Positions 40,501 to 52,229 of a DNA stretch of 64,000 nucleotides are shown piece after piece (within the stretch, counting starts at the first letter, position 1; each line of letters begins with the position of its first letter). The stretch comes from Ancylostoma caninum (taxonomy: Eukaryota; Nematoda; Chromadorea; Rhabditida; Ancylostomatidae), in NCBI GenBank assembly GCA_037903475.1, contig JBAJFG010000041.1, positions 744,001 through 808,000 of the forward strand, written 5' to 3'. The translations under genes were made by a program, and so were the position numbers. Under the pieces are notes generated by a model. It made no database searches. It saw only the letters and a list, made by a program, of their open reading frames with translations, and had not been told where the DNA came from.

Positions 40501-43471
40501 ATAAACTTCGCATTTGCTCAGAAGATTACCAGAAGAACTCAGGTGGAAAAATTCCAGCAGGTTACGTGTGCTTTCGAGTAGATTTCGCTTATTTTTTGCC
40601 GAATATTTCCCAATTTCGCTCGGAAAATAGTTCTGCTAGACAATATGCCGAAACTGGCAACTGATCAAGTATCTGTCGGACGTCACAAGCACACACCGCT
40701 GTGGCGGTAATGGCTCGAAGAAAAATACTGCACTCCTCCGCAGTACATCCAGTTGATGTGTTCCGTACATTACGCTAATGGATATTCCGCATGTTAACAT
40801 AGAATACTCAATTGCATAAAATAAATTGAAATGAATTTTTGAAACAAATAACGTAACATGAGCGGAATCTGCTTGAATTTTTCCACCTGAGAAGCTAGAG
40901 CTGACAAAACCCTACGAAGTGGAATAAGAGAAACGCCTAAGAATTATGCACCGAGCTAATATAAAATGAAGAAACAATGTCGGAACAAAGATTTTACACA
41001 AATTTTTAACACCACTTTCAGCACGCTTTGATATTAATAGATTTGGACTCTTCATGAACCACGCATATTATGAGTGCTTCAAACTTCTCGCTGACAAGCC
41101 AGGATGGGGTTATTTGATACTAATGCAGGTTCGTCTTGCTCTCCAATAAATATTTTACAATTAACTTTGAATATATGTGCTGGAAATGGTGTTCGTTGAT
41201 CAGCGAATCGAGTCGTGATAAATAAAATAGTGTTGATGCAGTTGGCTCATACAAAACGCGCTCAATTAAGTGGGGGGCCTGAATGAGCTAAATTGAACTG
41301 GATTGGTTAATTTGACCTAAAAGGGCATTTGCAAGTGATGACGGGGTTAGCTGCTCATATTGCTCAGGGAGGTAGTTGTTTCGGAGGAGAAGTGTCAAGT
41401 GGATTGCAACGGGGACGAGATCGGGGGTAAAAGTATCCCCAGACTTCGTCAGTTCAAAATGAATGAAAATGAACCTGCGATATAAGAGAGGGATCGTGAA
41501 AATGATACGTATCGATTGCCACGTTACATCGCCATGGATCGCTGCCAAACGGAGCTCATCGCCCATACTCTCGAAGATGCACCCAAGATGAACTGATGAT
41601 GTGAGTGATAGCGATAGTGGGAAAGATGCCTATCGATAGCCACGCCACACCAGTTATCATCTCTCTCACGTCTGAAGTCTCCTCATTCACTTTATCCATG
41701 TGGCGATCGCCGGCTGTAGTGGCGATCGCTGAGCGACGTCGCGCCCTGTTTATACTTTTTTCTTGAAAAACGACGCGATGGGACGAATTCGTGCCGCGCC
41801 TGCTAGCAGACGCGACGCGATGGTTTCGCTGATGTTGCTCACTGGAATTGGCCACTATTCCATAGTTTTTCGAGTGGTTTGGCCCAAAAACTATGGAATA
41901 AGACGAAATCAGTTGGCGATGTGAACGTGAACGAACTTGGACGCGTCGTATGCGTTTTAGGTAGTGATTTTGTGAGATTTTTAAGTTCCTAATGTTGCCT
42001 GCTGTTTACGAGAGGTTACTACTTACAACTTGCCAGCCGAGCTGTGGAAAAACACAGTTTAGGTATACACGTTACATCCATATATTTTTACCTAGAGATT
42101 TTCTTCTGAATTTGAGTTATCGGCATCGCTTCTCCTTCACATAGACATTGTTGTACAGGTGTTTTAGAACGGCGTTCGATCAGCGCGATATTTATTCATA
42201 GGTGAATGTGAGGTAGTCCTGCGCTTCAACACTTTGATTTTCCACATTCCGGTGTGGTTTTGTGGTGAAATCGGTGCAAAACCTCCACTCGCACCTCACA
42301 GAAATCACAAGAGGACACGTCTAACCAGTGAAAGATTGGAAAAGATCAAAACGCGGGGCTAGAACGTGACTTAGTGAAACGAAACTCTCAACGTATACCA
42401 CCAAAGAAATTCCTGGTAGTACTACTAGAACACACCTGAACGGGGAAAAACACAAAGCGTCGAAGCACCGGACTACAGCAATATATGCATAGAAGAAAAC
42501 CATTGTGATCACTCGAATGCAAAAAAAAAATCTCTGAACAAATAAATGAGAAAAACCGCAATGCGTACTTCCATATCCTGGAGACAAACCTCCTTAGCGA
42601 AGAACACTGCGCAAAACTGCAGCCATCGCAAAGGTCACCACTGAAGATCGCTGAGAACTTTTCCTAAACGTTCAGACCACAAATGGTAAAATGAGGTCCA
42701 AAACAATCCGTCGAAACTCATGATCAGCTAAATGGGGGGTAAGCATGTAATTTTGCGTGGGTACGTAGATTTGCGACGTTCAGCATGGCGCGACGGAGCA
42801 ACGCGACGGCTTCGCTACCTATCGCGTCGCGCGTGTCGTGGCCGTCGCCGCGACGCCTCCTATAGGCCCTTTGTTGGTCACTGCGGGTTGTGATAGTACA
42901 CATTGCAAAAGGAGTCCCTCAGATTTAAAGGAGCGGGTAGATCCATACGATTGGGAAAGCGTTGTGGTCGAGGTTTAGTGCTCCAGATCTGGATAAGACT
43001 AAGGGCTTGGGTAAGAAAAGTTCTACACAGAGCCAAGAGGACTGGTTGGAGAAGATCGCAACAAGAACGAAATTTGGAGTAAGGCCTCACAATGAGATTT
43101 TTTCGAGTATGAACACTCAAAGAGAAACCTACGATTCTTTCCCACATGAGCAATACTAATAGCAATCACGAAAAAGAACTGCTGCGGTTCAAGGGAAATG
43201 AAATGCTTAAGGGTATTTTCTCAATGTCCTCTCTGTTCGTGGGAACAGTTCTGGGCGAAAACGCATGGAGGTCTCAGTGATTTTGTTTGTAGAAGTTTAC
43301 TTCAGAGAAAAGCAATCACATACGTCTGCCACATCAGGAGCACATCTTGAGTTAGTTTTTGATTTTAGACCTGGAGAGCTCTTCTACCACCTTTTGTGTT
43401 TTGATCCGTGAATGTGTAGCGCGCATACGTGCACATAAATAAACAAACAAATAAATAAATAAATAAATGAA

Positions 43472-43511
<40 letters not shown>

Positions 43512-46500
43512 CGCATTTCCACTAAATTGTTCAACAAAACCTACATGCAGCAAAGTAGATTTTTAACTTACATTACCTAACTAAAGCATATACTCACTGT
43601 TAATGCTTGCCTCGCCTACATCACACTTGGTGTTCTAAAATGTATAAATAGTAAAGGAATAATTATGTATAGATATCATTTACATATAAAATACAACAAC
43701 TGAAACATGTAGTCAGAAAAAAATTTTGTACAGCAACTAAAATTCACTAAAAGTTTCACACTTATAAAAATAAGCTCAACTCCTAGTTTACATTGAACCC
43801 ATTCTATAAGCTTCCAAAGTAGTGATCTCGGAATCTCACACTTCTTCATGCAGCTAGCGATTTGCAATACACCAATATCTACCATACTGCTTTATATTCA
43901 ACTCAGCAACTCAATATTCTACCTCTTGGAATAAGAAACACTTTTATTGCTGATTTGTTCAACTTCTGAAGTCATCACACGCATCTGTTTCGCGGGTAAA
44001 AGAAAAGTAAAACACGACTTTCGATTATCTTTACCACTTAACTAAACATGAACTCCGACCTTTAAATACTTAAGAAAAAAAGCTTAATTTAAGCAGATAC
44101 TTCAAATGGAGTGAAGAAGTCATCACTACTGATTAATGATGTTTATTAGTTATTAGCTACTTCAAACAAACAATAACGTTGCTAATTAGTACCATTCATT
44201 TCTTTTACTAATCCTATGTAGTGTGGTCGCTATTGCACACAGCGACAACCATATATTAATTTAGTAAATATGCATACATAGTAATATCATGACTTATAAT
44301 AACGGGCTTAGTCTGTCTGTCACGTGTGTGTGTCAGTGTGTGTGAAACGAAATTCGAGAGCGTGGCCAAGAGTGAAGAAAATGTTTTACACCGGATCCAC
44401 TGTTGCTGTAGGAGTGCGCCGGCGTCCAAAAGTGGGGAAACGCCTGGAGTCGGCTCCAACGGTGTGATAAGGGTGCGCCGGCGTCCAAAAGTGTGGAAAC
44501 GCCTGGAGTCGGGTCCAACGGTGTGATAAGGGTGCGCCGGCGTCCAAAAGTGGGGAAACGGCTGGAGTCGGGTCCAACGGTGTGATAAGGATGCGCCGGC
44601 GTCCAAAAGTGGGGAAACGCCTGGAGTCGTCCAACGGTGTGATAAGGGTGCGCCGGCGTCCAAAAGTGGGGAAACGCCTGGAGTCGGGTCCAACGGTGTG
44701 ATAAGGGTGCGCCGGCGTCCAAAAGTGGGGAAACGCCTGGAGTCGGTCCAACGGTGTGATAAGGGTGCGCCGGCGTCCAAAAGTGTGGAAACGCCTGGAG
44801 TCGGGTCCAACGGTGTGATAAGGGTGCGCCGGCGTCCAAAAGTGGGGAAACGGCTAGAGTCGGGTCCAACGGTGTGATAAGGATGCGCCGGCGTCCAAAA
44901 GTGGGGAAACGCCTGGAGTCGGGTCCAACGGTGTGATAAGGGTGCACCGGCGTCCAAAAGTGGGGAAACGCCTGGAGTCGGGTCCAACGGTGTGATAAGG
45001 TTGCGCCGGCGTCCAAAAGTGGGGAAACGCCTGGAGTCGGCTCCAACGGTGTGATAAGGGTGCGTCGGCGTGCAAAAGTGGGGAAACGCCTGGAGTCGGG
45101 TCCAACGGTGTGATAAGGGTGCGCCGGCGTCCAAAAGTGGGGAAACGCCTGGAGTCGGGTCCAACGGTGTGATAAGGGTGCGCCGGCGTCCAAAAGTGGG
45201 AAACGCCTGGAGTCGGGTCCAACGGTGTGATAAGGGTGCGCCGGCGTCCAAAAGTGGGGAAACGGCTAGAGTGGGTCCAACGGTGTGATAAGGATGCGCC
45301 GGCGTCCAAAAGTGTGGAAACGCCTGGAGTCGGGTCCAACGGTGTGATAAGGGTGCGCCGGCGTCCAAAAGTGGGGAAACGGCTGGAGTCGGGTCCAACG
45401 GTGTGATAAGGGTGCGCCGGCGTCCAAAAGTGGGGAAACGCTGGAGTCGGGTCCAACGGTGTGATAACTCCAACGTCGGGTCCACGGTGTGATAAGGGTG
45501 CGCCGGCGTCCAAAAGTGGGGAAACGGCTGGAGTCGGGTCCAACGGTGTGATAAGGGTGCGCCGGCGTCCAAAAGTGGGGAAACGCCTGGAGTCGGATCC
45601 AACGGTGTGATAAGAGTGCTCCGGCGTCCAAAAGTGGGGAAACGCCTGGAGTCGGGTCAAACGATGTGATAAGGGTGCGCCGGCGTCCACAAGTAATAGG
45701 AATTCGCTAGGCGGGTCTATTTCTGCATGAGGGATATGTTTACCCTGTTTCGGCGGACCCTAGTACCTTAATCACCTAGACGTACATTGTTTCCTTTCGT
45801 ATCCGTGCTCTCTTCCCATTCCGTTTGTGTCTGAATGAACCATCCCTTCCTCTCCGTTTATATACACCGGTGGACCCTTATCACTTGAATTACCACAACA
45901 ACCAGTTGAGCCTAAATCATTTCCAGATAACGTTTGCACTGAATTGGTTACACTCAATAATTCACGGCCAATAACTTCGCTCATATGGAACAGCATAACT
46001 TCGTTCATATGGGGGAAAGCCACCATCTATGGAATCAAGGGTTTCTCAGGACTCCTGAGTCAGGAGAGCGATAGAACTGCGTGGAAGGATGCAGATTTTA
46101 TTAATCCATTTACACTTTTGTGTTTGCTTTCAATGTGCAGTATGTAAGCGAAGCGAGCACCAATAGAAGTCTGGAAGTCCGGCGTCAGCCGGACGGCCAG
46201 ACTGGTGTAGTATATATCTCATATATTGCGTAGTACATACTAAGAACAAGGAATGACAACATAAGGTGAGTTCTTACCCTCTCATTATGGAAAGGTAGGT
46301 CCTTCTCGCCGTACCGACGAGTTCCCGCGAGGACCTATTCCTTAAACCTATTTACCCTTATATGATAACGGAACGAAACGGGCAAATAGGCAACATTCCT
46401 TCATGGATTTCACAATCCTTTTTTTATCATAAAACCTTTACATGGCATTACCAATTTAATTCGATGAATGGTATGACGGGGGCGGAGGATCCATATCTAT

Positions 46501-49500
46501 GTAGATAGTCCTGCTAGTTCGGAAGGAGGGGAGAAGGGGGAGGAGGGCAATGCGAAAGGGTGGGTTCTGAAGATCGAATGGGAATTATTGATCAAAGAGT
46601 GTTGCGAAGTTCGTTTTTTCCGTTGTGTCCATAAATGGATGAGCACCTGTTTCTATTCTCGGGAACGTTCTTTTTTTAGAATTACGACATTATGACAAAA
46701 ACAGTCTATGAAACCGTTGCAATCCTTGACCGACTCGGAGGTGCTAACGACGTGCACATTAGACCATGCGAGCCATATCGTTGGAACCACACAGCTAAAT
46801 GGGATGCACGCTCGTTAGAGCTCTTTCGCGATGGTGAGCGATTTTAATAGATTACATGAGCAGATGACCACACCAGAAGAGGTGCACATTCATTTCAAAA
46901 GCTTCAACCTTTAGTTTTTTCCAAAGCTCATATTTGCACTCTTCTGTTAGCTGTAAAACAGCAAATCCACTATCATCCAAAACACAGATACGAAAAGAAT
47001 AGGTTTGTTTCGCTTGATTACGATTACTCAAAGGTACTGTGAGACTAGAACAAGAGAATGAATGAGTTCGCACCTCTCAGTGCACAGGATTCGTAAAAAT
47101 CCTCTAAACTTCAGAAAATATTTATGAACGCAACCAGAACCGTTGATCAGCGCAGGGTAGCCTCCCCTTTACCCAACAGAGTAAAGTGTTGTAATTTGCT
47201 AGCTGAAATTGGTAGAGTTGGAGAGCCTTGAACATTAGATCCACATCAATGGCGGCCTTTCGCATTTAGCCTTGCAAAAGCTGAAATTGAATTTCGCGGT
47301 GTGAGAAGGAATACAAGTAGCAGGAAAGGAAGCCTCAGAGGCAGGCTCATCGAAATCTTCGGCGCTGACTTAGAGTACGAATGGTGTCACCGCATCACAA
47401 ATGTTCAAGGAATGCAAACTGTCGTGACTAACTTTCGAAGAATCTTGAATTGCAATTGCCAACATAGCTCTCGTGCACGAACACAGCTGGGTAGCTTGCG
47501 CATGCTTATCCGAGGCCACTACTTGAGAACTATCAGTAACACATTCCTTGCGGCTCCATCGACAACATGGAAAAACCCTTTTTTTCGGGCAGGTCTGTTT
47601 AGATTGTTTTAGAAGTGATTTCGGATACGGAATGCATTGGCGCTGCCGTTCGCGTACAGGACCAAGCTTTCGCACCCACTTGCAATATCTTTTAGAAAGT
47701 CCTTCCCATATGGCTGAAGAAGCGGCGACTCTTCGATGCTCACCCGGCATGACTTATCGGATTCCACTCAGAGATTCCAGAACGGCGAACACAGGCTGAA
47801 CACGTTTCAATAGCAGTTACACTGCATGGTGAAAGCTTATTTTGTCGCCTCACGTGCTGCGTTCACCCATTAAAGCTGTGTTTCGGTGGCAATGAAGTGG
47901 TTTACATTTCTCAAACTTAGGATCGCAGCTCAATCTGGGCGCAGGGCTGTGTTCTTACTGTAGCCTTGCAAAAGTGGATGCTTACCCAAGCTCATCCAGA
48001 AATAATCCCGAGCGCGTACGCGCTTGCCGCTGTAGCACTTGGAGTGGACGCACTGGTCCCGCGCCTCGCCCGCACGCATCCGCACCGCACGGATCTCGTC
48101 TGACCGAATATTGCACTGGGCCACGGTTTTACCCGAGCCTCCGCGGGCCTGATGAGTCTCGCAGGGCTCGCACTGCCTCCGACAGAGCGGAAACACGACT
48201 AATCTTTGGTGCTCAACCAGCAAGTTATATACACCTCCCAGCAGGCGGCTCGCCGCGTGGCAAAGAGCAGGTCGAACGCAGGACATGAGGGACTGAACGC
48301 AGGTTGAACGGCACTACAGTCAATCAGCCAGCAGCTAGCCCCATCAACGCAGCTGAAACACGAGATTTGCTGCTCTTAGCAGTCGGAATGCAGCAGTTTT
48401 TCCTCTTGCAGCAATGTCTGCCTTCCATTTCTTGGGGTGTGACTTGGCAGATTCTGCTGCATTTGCCTTATCCTGTTACCTGAGCACAACATGCGGGGTA
48501 CTCATGTCTGAAAAACTTTGCTAAAACGCGAAGAGAGCGAGGACGCTCGATGGCGGCCGTATAGTCGCACTAGGGTATCTTCGTCAACTTGCAGGTGTCG
48601 GCATCCGACCTTGCCTTCAGGTGTCCTGCAAATCGCCATTATCAACGGTCGACGCACGTCCAGACTGTGGGTGACCTTGAAGCGTCATTTCTCCAGATAC
48701 CTTTGAGTGACCGTCAAGTGGTGAATAACGTTCTCTTCAAACGCAGCACATATAGTATTAGGCTGAGGAGAAAGTAATGGAAGAAATTTTTCAAAACTCT
48801 CGTATTCCTTATTGCTTGTGATTTAATTAGGCCTTGCCCGCTGAAATAGTAGGAGATTATTACCTGTCACTATTGGAGGATCAGGGACTGCTTTTTTCTG
48901 CAGTTACGCCTTCAAATGTGAAAGGACTATTCTGACCCAACCTCTATTACGAGTTGCTCTGCAACACCCTGGCAAGTGCTGGGGTCATAAAAACAACAAT
49001 GCAATCAGAGAGGGAGTGGTCAAATATTTCACAGTATGCGACCGCTCCACCTACTTCGAATCTCGAGATATGGGCGTTTATGAGGAATCACGCTTAGGAC
49101 GCTCTCATGTCATGACGCGATGTGATTTCTGTGATTCGATCTGCTCCTGCAACGTAAGACAGACACGGCTACCATATGGGTAAGCCAGGTCTTGGAAAGG
49201 AGGAACCTCTGGAGAAAAACGACAAAAACGAAAAATCCTGTTCTACGCCACTTATTTTACATGCCAATTTTCCCACATTTTTCCTGTCCCAAACTAATGG
49301 GACTGTCCTGCACGCTGGTAACTTATTATTCCTACTCTCCTGCATTGCCACTCTCTGGTCACTATCTGCTCCCACCTCTCAGTGTCCTCTTAGGCAAAAA
49401 AGAGCCCGTTGGTTTTGATCATTTTTGAGCGGGAGTCCCTTTGTATGATCAGCCACAGCCCGCACAATTCTGAGAATAGAAAATCAGCGTTCTACCGTTG

Positions 49501-51832
49501 CGTTGGAGTAGTGTTATAGATTTGAAAGGTGTATACTGAATTCAATGGGAGAAGTTTCCCTCTCAAAAGTTAGAGATAAAAATCTGACTTGGATACCGTT
49601 TCTTCCATTGCTTTCTCCTCAACCTAATATCACCGACATTTCTTACGGAATGTCCTTTCAGGAAACCATAATAATTAGACGAAGAGCGAAGTGAGACTCG
49701 ACTCGCCGAAGACATCATTACTCGAATACTAGAGCTTCCCTAGTATGCCTTTCCCTTGAAAGGTTCGAGAACATTCTACCTTATAAGTACCAACACAAGA
49801 TCCCGCCTGTAAAACTGCTTTTGCGTTTTAGAAGTGAAAGTAAAAAATAAAATAAAACGAAAGTAAAGTAAAATAAAAAGTGTTGCAGAACTCTTTCACC
49901 AACTCAATATCTTCATTTTGGTTTCATTCTAAATATTCAAAGCTAGCTATCGCTACTTACAAGACGTTTACTTTACCAGCGCACTATGTAATAGTTAGTA
50001 AACTGATAAGCGGAATAGAGAATAGTCTTTTTCAAAAATCTTTACCGCACGCTTCACCGCCCTTCTGCCGAGCCGTGCCGCATTACCAGTGAATTATCAG
50101 ACGTGGTGTGACGTTGCTAAGTTAACGGGAGGAGCAGCGTGAGGCAAGGACTTTTGAAAAAGACTGCATCTCAAATGAATTTTCACTCACAGAAGCGAAC
50201 ACGGACCCAGAGAAACTAAATGCAACTTTGACAATGGCAAGAGGTGCTGTGCATGCCTCATTATCACGGGCTGCTGTAGACTGGATGGTAAATACTGTTG
50301 ACCTTACGAAACTTCTTGAGCAACTCAACATTCCTGTGAGTTTGCCTGTCCTTCTTCCTTGTTCAGGATCTTCACATTTTAGCAGCGAATTTGTATTAAT
50401 CTTATTCAGAGACTCGGAGTTGATGAGGTCCTTCTACCAACATTACAAGTCAGCGAAGCTCTCGATATGCCTGGGCGCTTCACAGCCGCGTGTGTGAAAA
50501 AAGGAAATGTTACTGGGTTCATAACGAGGTTAGTTAATAATCTAACTACTAGCACGTAATCAAATAACATTGAAACGATTATTCAACACATATATGTGTA
50601 AATTTATATTATGTAAATTATATTTATATGTATATTATACACATATTATGTGTATGATATGTAAATATATTTGATCCAGAGTGGAAATTTGGCAGTACCA
50701 GAAGAAGGAGCTCTGTTTCTCAGCGAACTTTCGTCATTCTGTATGCGTATTTGGTGTCGAGGATTTCCCCTGGCTGTCTAATCAATTGAAGCTCGTGGCA
50801 AACAAGGTATCTTTTCAGTCGATTATAGAAGAGAGAAACGAACTGATTCTAAGAATTCAATTTGGTGCCAGGGACAAATAACGTTTCAGACAGGGTATTA
50901 TCCCGCATATATTAAACCTACTATGACTCCGAAGATACGCTCAAAAACTGGCTTTGAAATGTTACACATTTTCGGAACCACCCAAACAACTTCAAGACAG
51001 TAGAATTACATGTAATTAGCAGAGATTTGCGGAGGGGCATTCGAAGGTAACCGAATAGGATCTCTGTAAAAAAGTGAAAGCATAGAAAGTTTGGTTCCAA
51101 CAGAACAACTCATCCGGACAATTTACTCGTGTCATTATCCATTTTTTTCAGATGATGCCGTCTTTTGACTATTCGGCAGTGGATTGCATGCATGAGCTCC
51201 TATTCAATAGGACCCATCTTGGTCAAGTAAACAACGACTTACACCTCTTTCTTTACGAAAGCCAACCCTATGTAAGCTTACAAGATTCCTTGTTGTTTGT
51301 AGTGCTGTCTCAGGTTTTTCTACCTTGTCGGTTCTAATTCTTTTATATGTGTAAGGATTGGGCTGATCACAAAGTTCTGCAATGAGATTTCAAAAGTTTT
51401 GCTTGAGAAATCTACTCGGCTATGCATAAGCGCCGGACATGAGCACGATCTTCTGGCCTTAAGGAATCATCATTGCGGCAGAGAGCTTGACAGGCAAGGT
51501 CAACTCGAAAATGAAAGATTGAACTATACGTAGTGTATTCGACTGAGTTCTCTGAAGCGAAGCAAATAGAAACAGCTCTATGAATGGGCAAGTGTTGTAG
51601 ATAGAAATGGTCAAAGTATTGCAGGGTGGAATTCTGATTGAACAGAGAAATTTATGTTTATATCAGTGTGCGACGACTGACATTCTGACCAACCCAGTAG
51701 TAACTATTTAATAACCGCAGATTCTAGTTGAGACAGAATGGCTTCACAACATTTGTTATTCAGGTTCGTTACCACAAGAATCGTACGAACCCCGACCGAA
51801 ACTACACGCTCGACTGCAGCTACGGCTTGTGA
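37520..51832 (+). CDS. GT14 core-2/I-branching glycosyltransferase, copy D (complete)
   Basis: Eleven exons join into an open frame of 461 codons plus TGA: 37520-37667, 37881-37978, 39650-39802, 39867-40014, 41022-41128, 46680-46833, 50193-50335, 50410-50528, 50680-50806, 51152-51271, 51764-51832. Exon 1 encodes a basic tail (PVKRVLKDC), then a span near residues 22-43 (ILKLILVFGFSAIVTVIIL). Exon 2 is a 33-residue stem with the N-glycosylation sequon NFS, longer than in copy B. Catalytic-domain motifs: ARIVYEGYEFIEDELRS, FCYSVDSK, KCFPNVLIT, FMNHAYYECFK, GWGYLILMQ, NYDIMTKTVYET, GGANDVHIRPC, WDARSLELFRD, MARGAVHASLSRAAVDWM, GVDEVLLPTLQV, MPGRFTAAC, CVFGVEDFPWLS, VANK|MMPSFDY, DCMHELLFNRTH, VRYHKNR and the final LDCSYGL. 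The DE in GVDE aligns with the catalytic PDE motif of vertebrate C2GnT. All junctions keep frame and all introns are GT-AG. The gene stretches over 14.3 kb because introns 5 (5.6 kb) and 6 (3.4 kb) hold satellites and transposons. Golgi branching activity is inferred from the family. Confidence 0.88.
38036..38462. repeat. Foldback element in intron 2 of copy D
   Basis: Arms 38036-38213 and 38279-38462 are reverse complements with moderate divergence. Diagnostic pairs are GAGTTGAACTC near the outer ends, CGCTTTAGGCGATGA/TCATCGCCTAAAGCG, ACGGAGCATAGGATAGCAGA against TCTGCTATCCCATGCTCCGT, and CTTCTCATGCTGTGGAAATA against its complement next to the 65-bp loop. The transcript would form a hairpin of roughly 180 bp. 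No coding capacity. Confidence 0.85.
38985..39240. repeat. Dispersed repeat in intron 2 of copy D (partner 11345-11525)
   Basis: Shares TTCGATT(C/G)ACAGCCATTGGCA and GCACGAAAGAGATGTTGTGAG with intron 4 of copy B, in the same orientation. More decayed than the first copy. Confidence 0.55.
41129..43435. other. Intron 5 of copy D, first part
   Basis: Two stretches rich in CGCGACGCGATGG-type motifs (41700-41830 and 42780-42860) may be the ends of an old element. Short open stretches on both strands near 41288-41855 and 42880-43165 have no recognised motif. Confidence 0.35.
43436..43510. repeat. (AAAT)n microsatellite
   Basis: About 18 ATAA tetranucleotides, with two early substitutions to AAAC. 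Located in intron 5 of copy D. Reading it on the minus strand gives artefactual FIYL repeats. Confidence 0.97.
44396..45690. repeat. 59-bp satellite array in intron 5 of copy D
   Basis: About 22 highly homogeneous units with a 59-bp period, each containing GGTGCGCCGGCGTCCAAAAG, TGGGGAAACGCCTGGAGTCG and GGTCCAACGGTGTGATAAG. A few units are shorter by 1-4 bp, and one near 45465-45485 is truncated. Because 59 is not a multiple of three, three successive units are needed to return to a reading frame, which gives minus-strand frames up to 448 codons that are artefacts. The reverse complement aligns with the 60-bp satellite at 28285-29668. Confidence 0.98.
46143..46195 (+). repeat. Dispersed hairpin-containing motif, copy 2
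   Basis: Contains a perfect 7-bp stem and 4-nt loop (GTCCGGCGTCAGCCGGAC) preceded by AATAGAAGTCTGGAA. It is the opposite-strand relative of 32688-32740. Confidence 0.6.
46834..48757. other. Intron 6 of copy D, first part
   Basis: Includes the dispersed segment 47760-47885 described separately. Open stretches at 47301-47612 (plus), 47370-47750 (minus) and 47930-48286 (minus; Cys-rich, with FPLCRRQCEPCETHQARGG) were examined. None gave a recognisable family or fits the gene's exon structure. Confidence 0.35.
47760..47885 (-). repeat. Dispersed repeat, minus copy (partner 55797-55926)
   Basis: The reverse complement of this segment matches 55797-55926, including GAAACACAGC or GGAACACAGC, AATAAGCTTTCACC, GTGTAACTGCT and GAAACGTGTTC. 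The two copies are moderately diverged and in opposite orientation. Confidence 0.7.
48758..49627. mobile_element. Mariner-type element without recognisable transposase
   Basis: An 870-bp segment flanked by TA, with terminal inverted repeats TTAGGCTGAGGAGAAAGTAA... at the left and TTAGGTTGAGGAGAAAGCAA... (reverse complement) at the right; 26 of about 28 bases agree. Ends and target are mariner-like. The length is below the usual 1.3 kb and the interior shows no transposase motifs, so it is a non-autonomous or internally deleted copy. It lies in intron 6 of copy D. Confidence 0.8.
49628..50192. other. End of intron 6 of copy D
   Basis: AT-rich with an AAATAAAA/AAGTAAA low-complexity patch near 49835-49880. 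No gene recognised. Confidence 0.45.
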
Positions 51833-52032
51833 TACTCTGGAAACGATGTAAATTTGTAAAATTCATTAAACTTCTCGATGGAGGCAGAAAAATAGCTATT
51901 AAGTTTCTAATCATTGCTGCGATAGAATACACGATGTTGCTTCTAGGTTGAATGCAATTCTGTCGCCATATGCTGTGTTTATAACCTTCCTGCTGTTGTA
52001 AAGAAAGCTTATATATCAGGTTCCCAATATAA

Positions 52033-52038
52033 AATAAA
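52033..52038 (+). terminator. Possible polyadenylation signal of GT14 copy D
   Basis: AATAAA about 200 bp after the stop codon of copy D, the first canonical hexamer found downstream. Confidence 0.45.
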
Positions 52039-52084
52039 GATGTCGAATCAGTGAATAGGATGGGTGGCAGTAATTTGGTCGAAA

Positions 52085-52127
52085 CCTCGAGGTAACCTTG
52101 AAGTAACCGTCAAAGGTTACCTCGAGG
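52085..52127. repeat. Perfect 15-bp hairpin downstream of copy D
   Basis: CCTCGAGGTAACCTT at 52085-52099 and its exact reverse complement at 52113-52127, separated by 13 nt. Further GAGGTCACC/GGTCTCGACCTCACGGTAAC pieces follow to 52225, suggesting a decayed element with repeated inverted motifs. Confidence 0.75.
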
Positions 52128-52229
52128 TCACCTCACCGTCAATTTTTCCAAAATATATTGTAAAGCAACTGAGAACCCGAGGGAACCGACTTGAGGTCTC
52201 GCTCTGGTCTCGACCTCACGGTAACAGAG

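Noticed and set aside
43352..43553. Open frames with FIYL repeats resembling membrane segments
   Set aside because: Translation of the (AAAT)n microsatellite.
44256..45690. Very long minus-strand open frames (up to 448 codons) with repeated HFWTPAHPYHTV-type peptides
   Set aside because: They are translations of the 59-bp satellite. All three minus frames give the same peptides in rotation, which is a property of the repeat and not of a protein gene.
46392..46500. Possible RNA gene upstream of exon 6 of copy D
   Set aside because: No internal promoter boxes, cloverleaf or snRNA motifs could be found.
47930..48286. Cys/Arg-rich minus-strand frame resembling a zinc-binding domain
   Set aside because: Cysteine spacing does not fit a known zinc finger, the opposite strand is equally open because of high GC content, and no splice context supports it.
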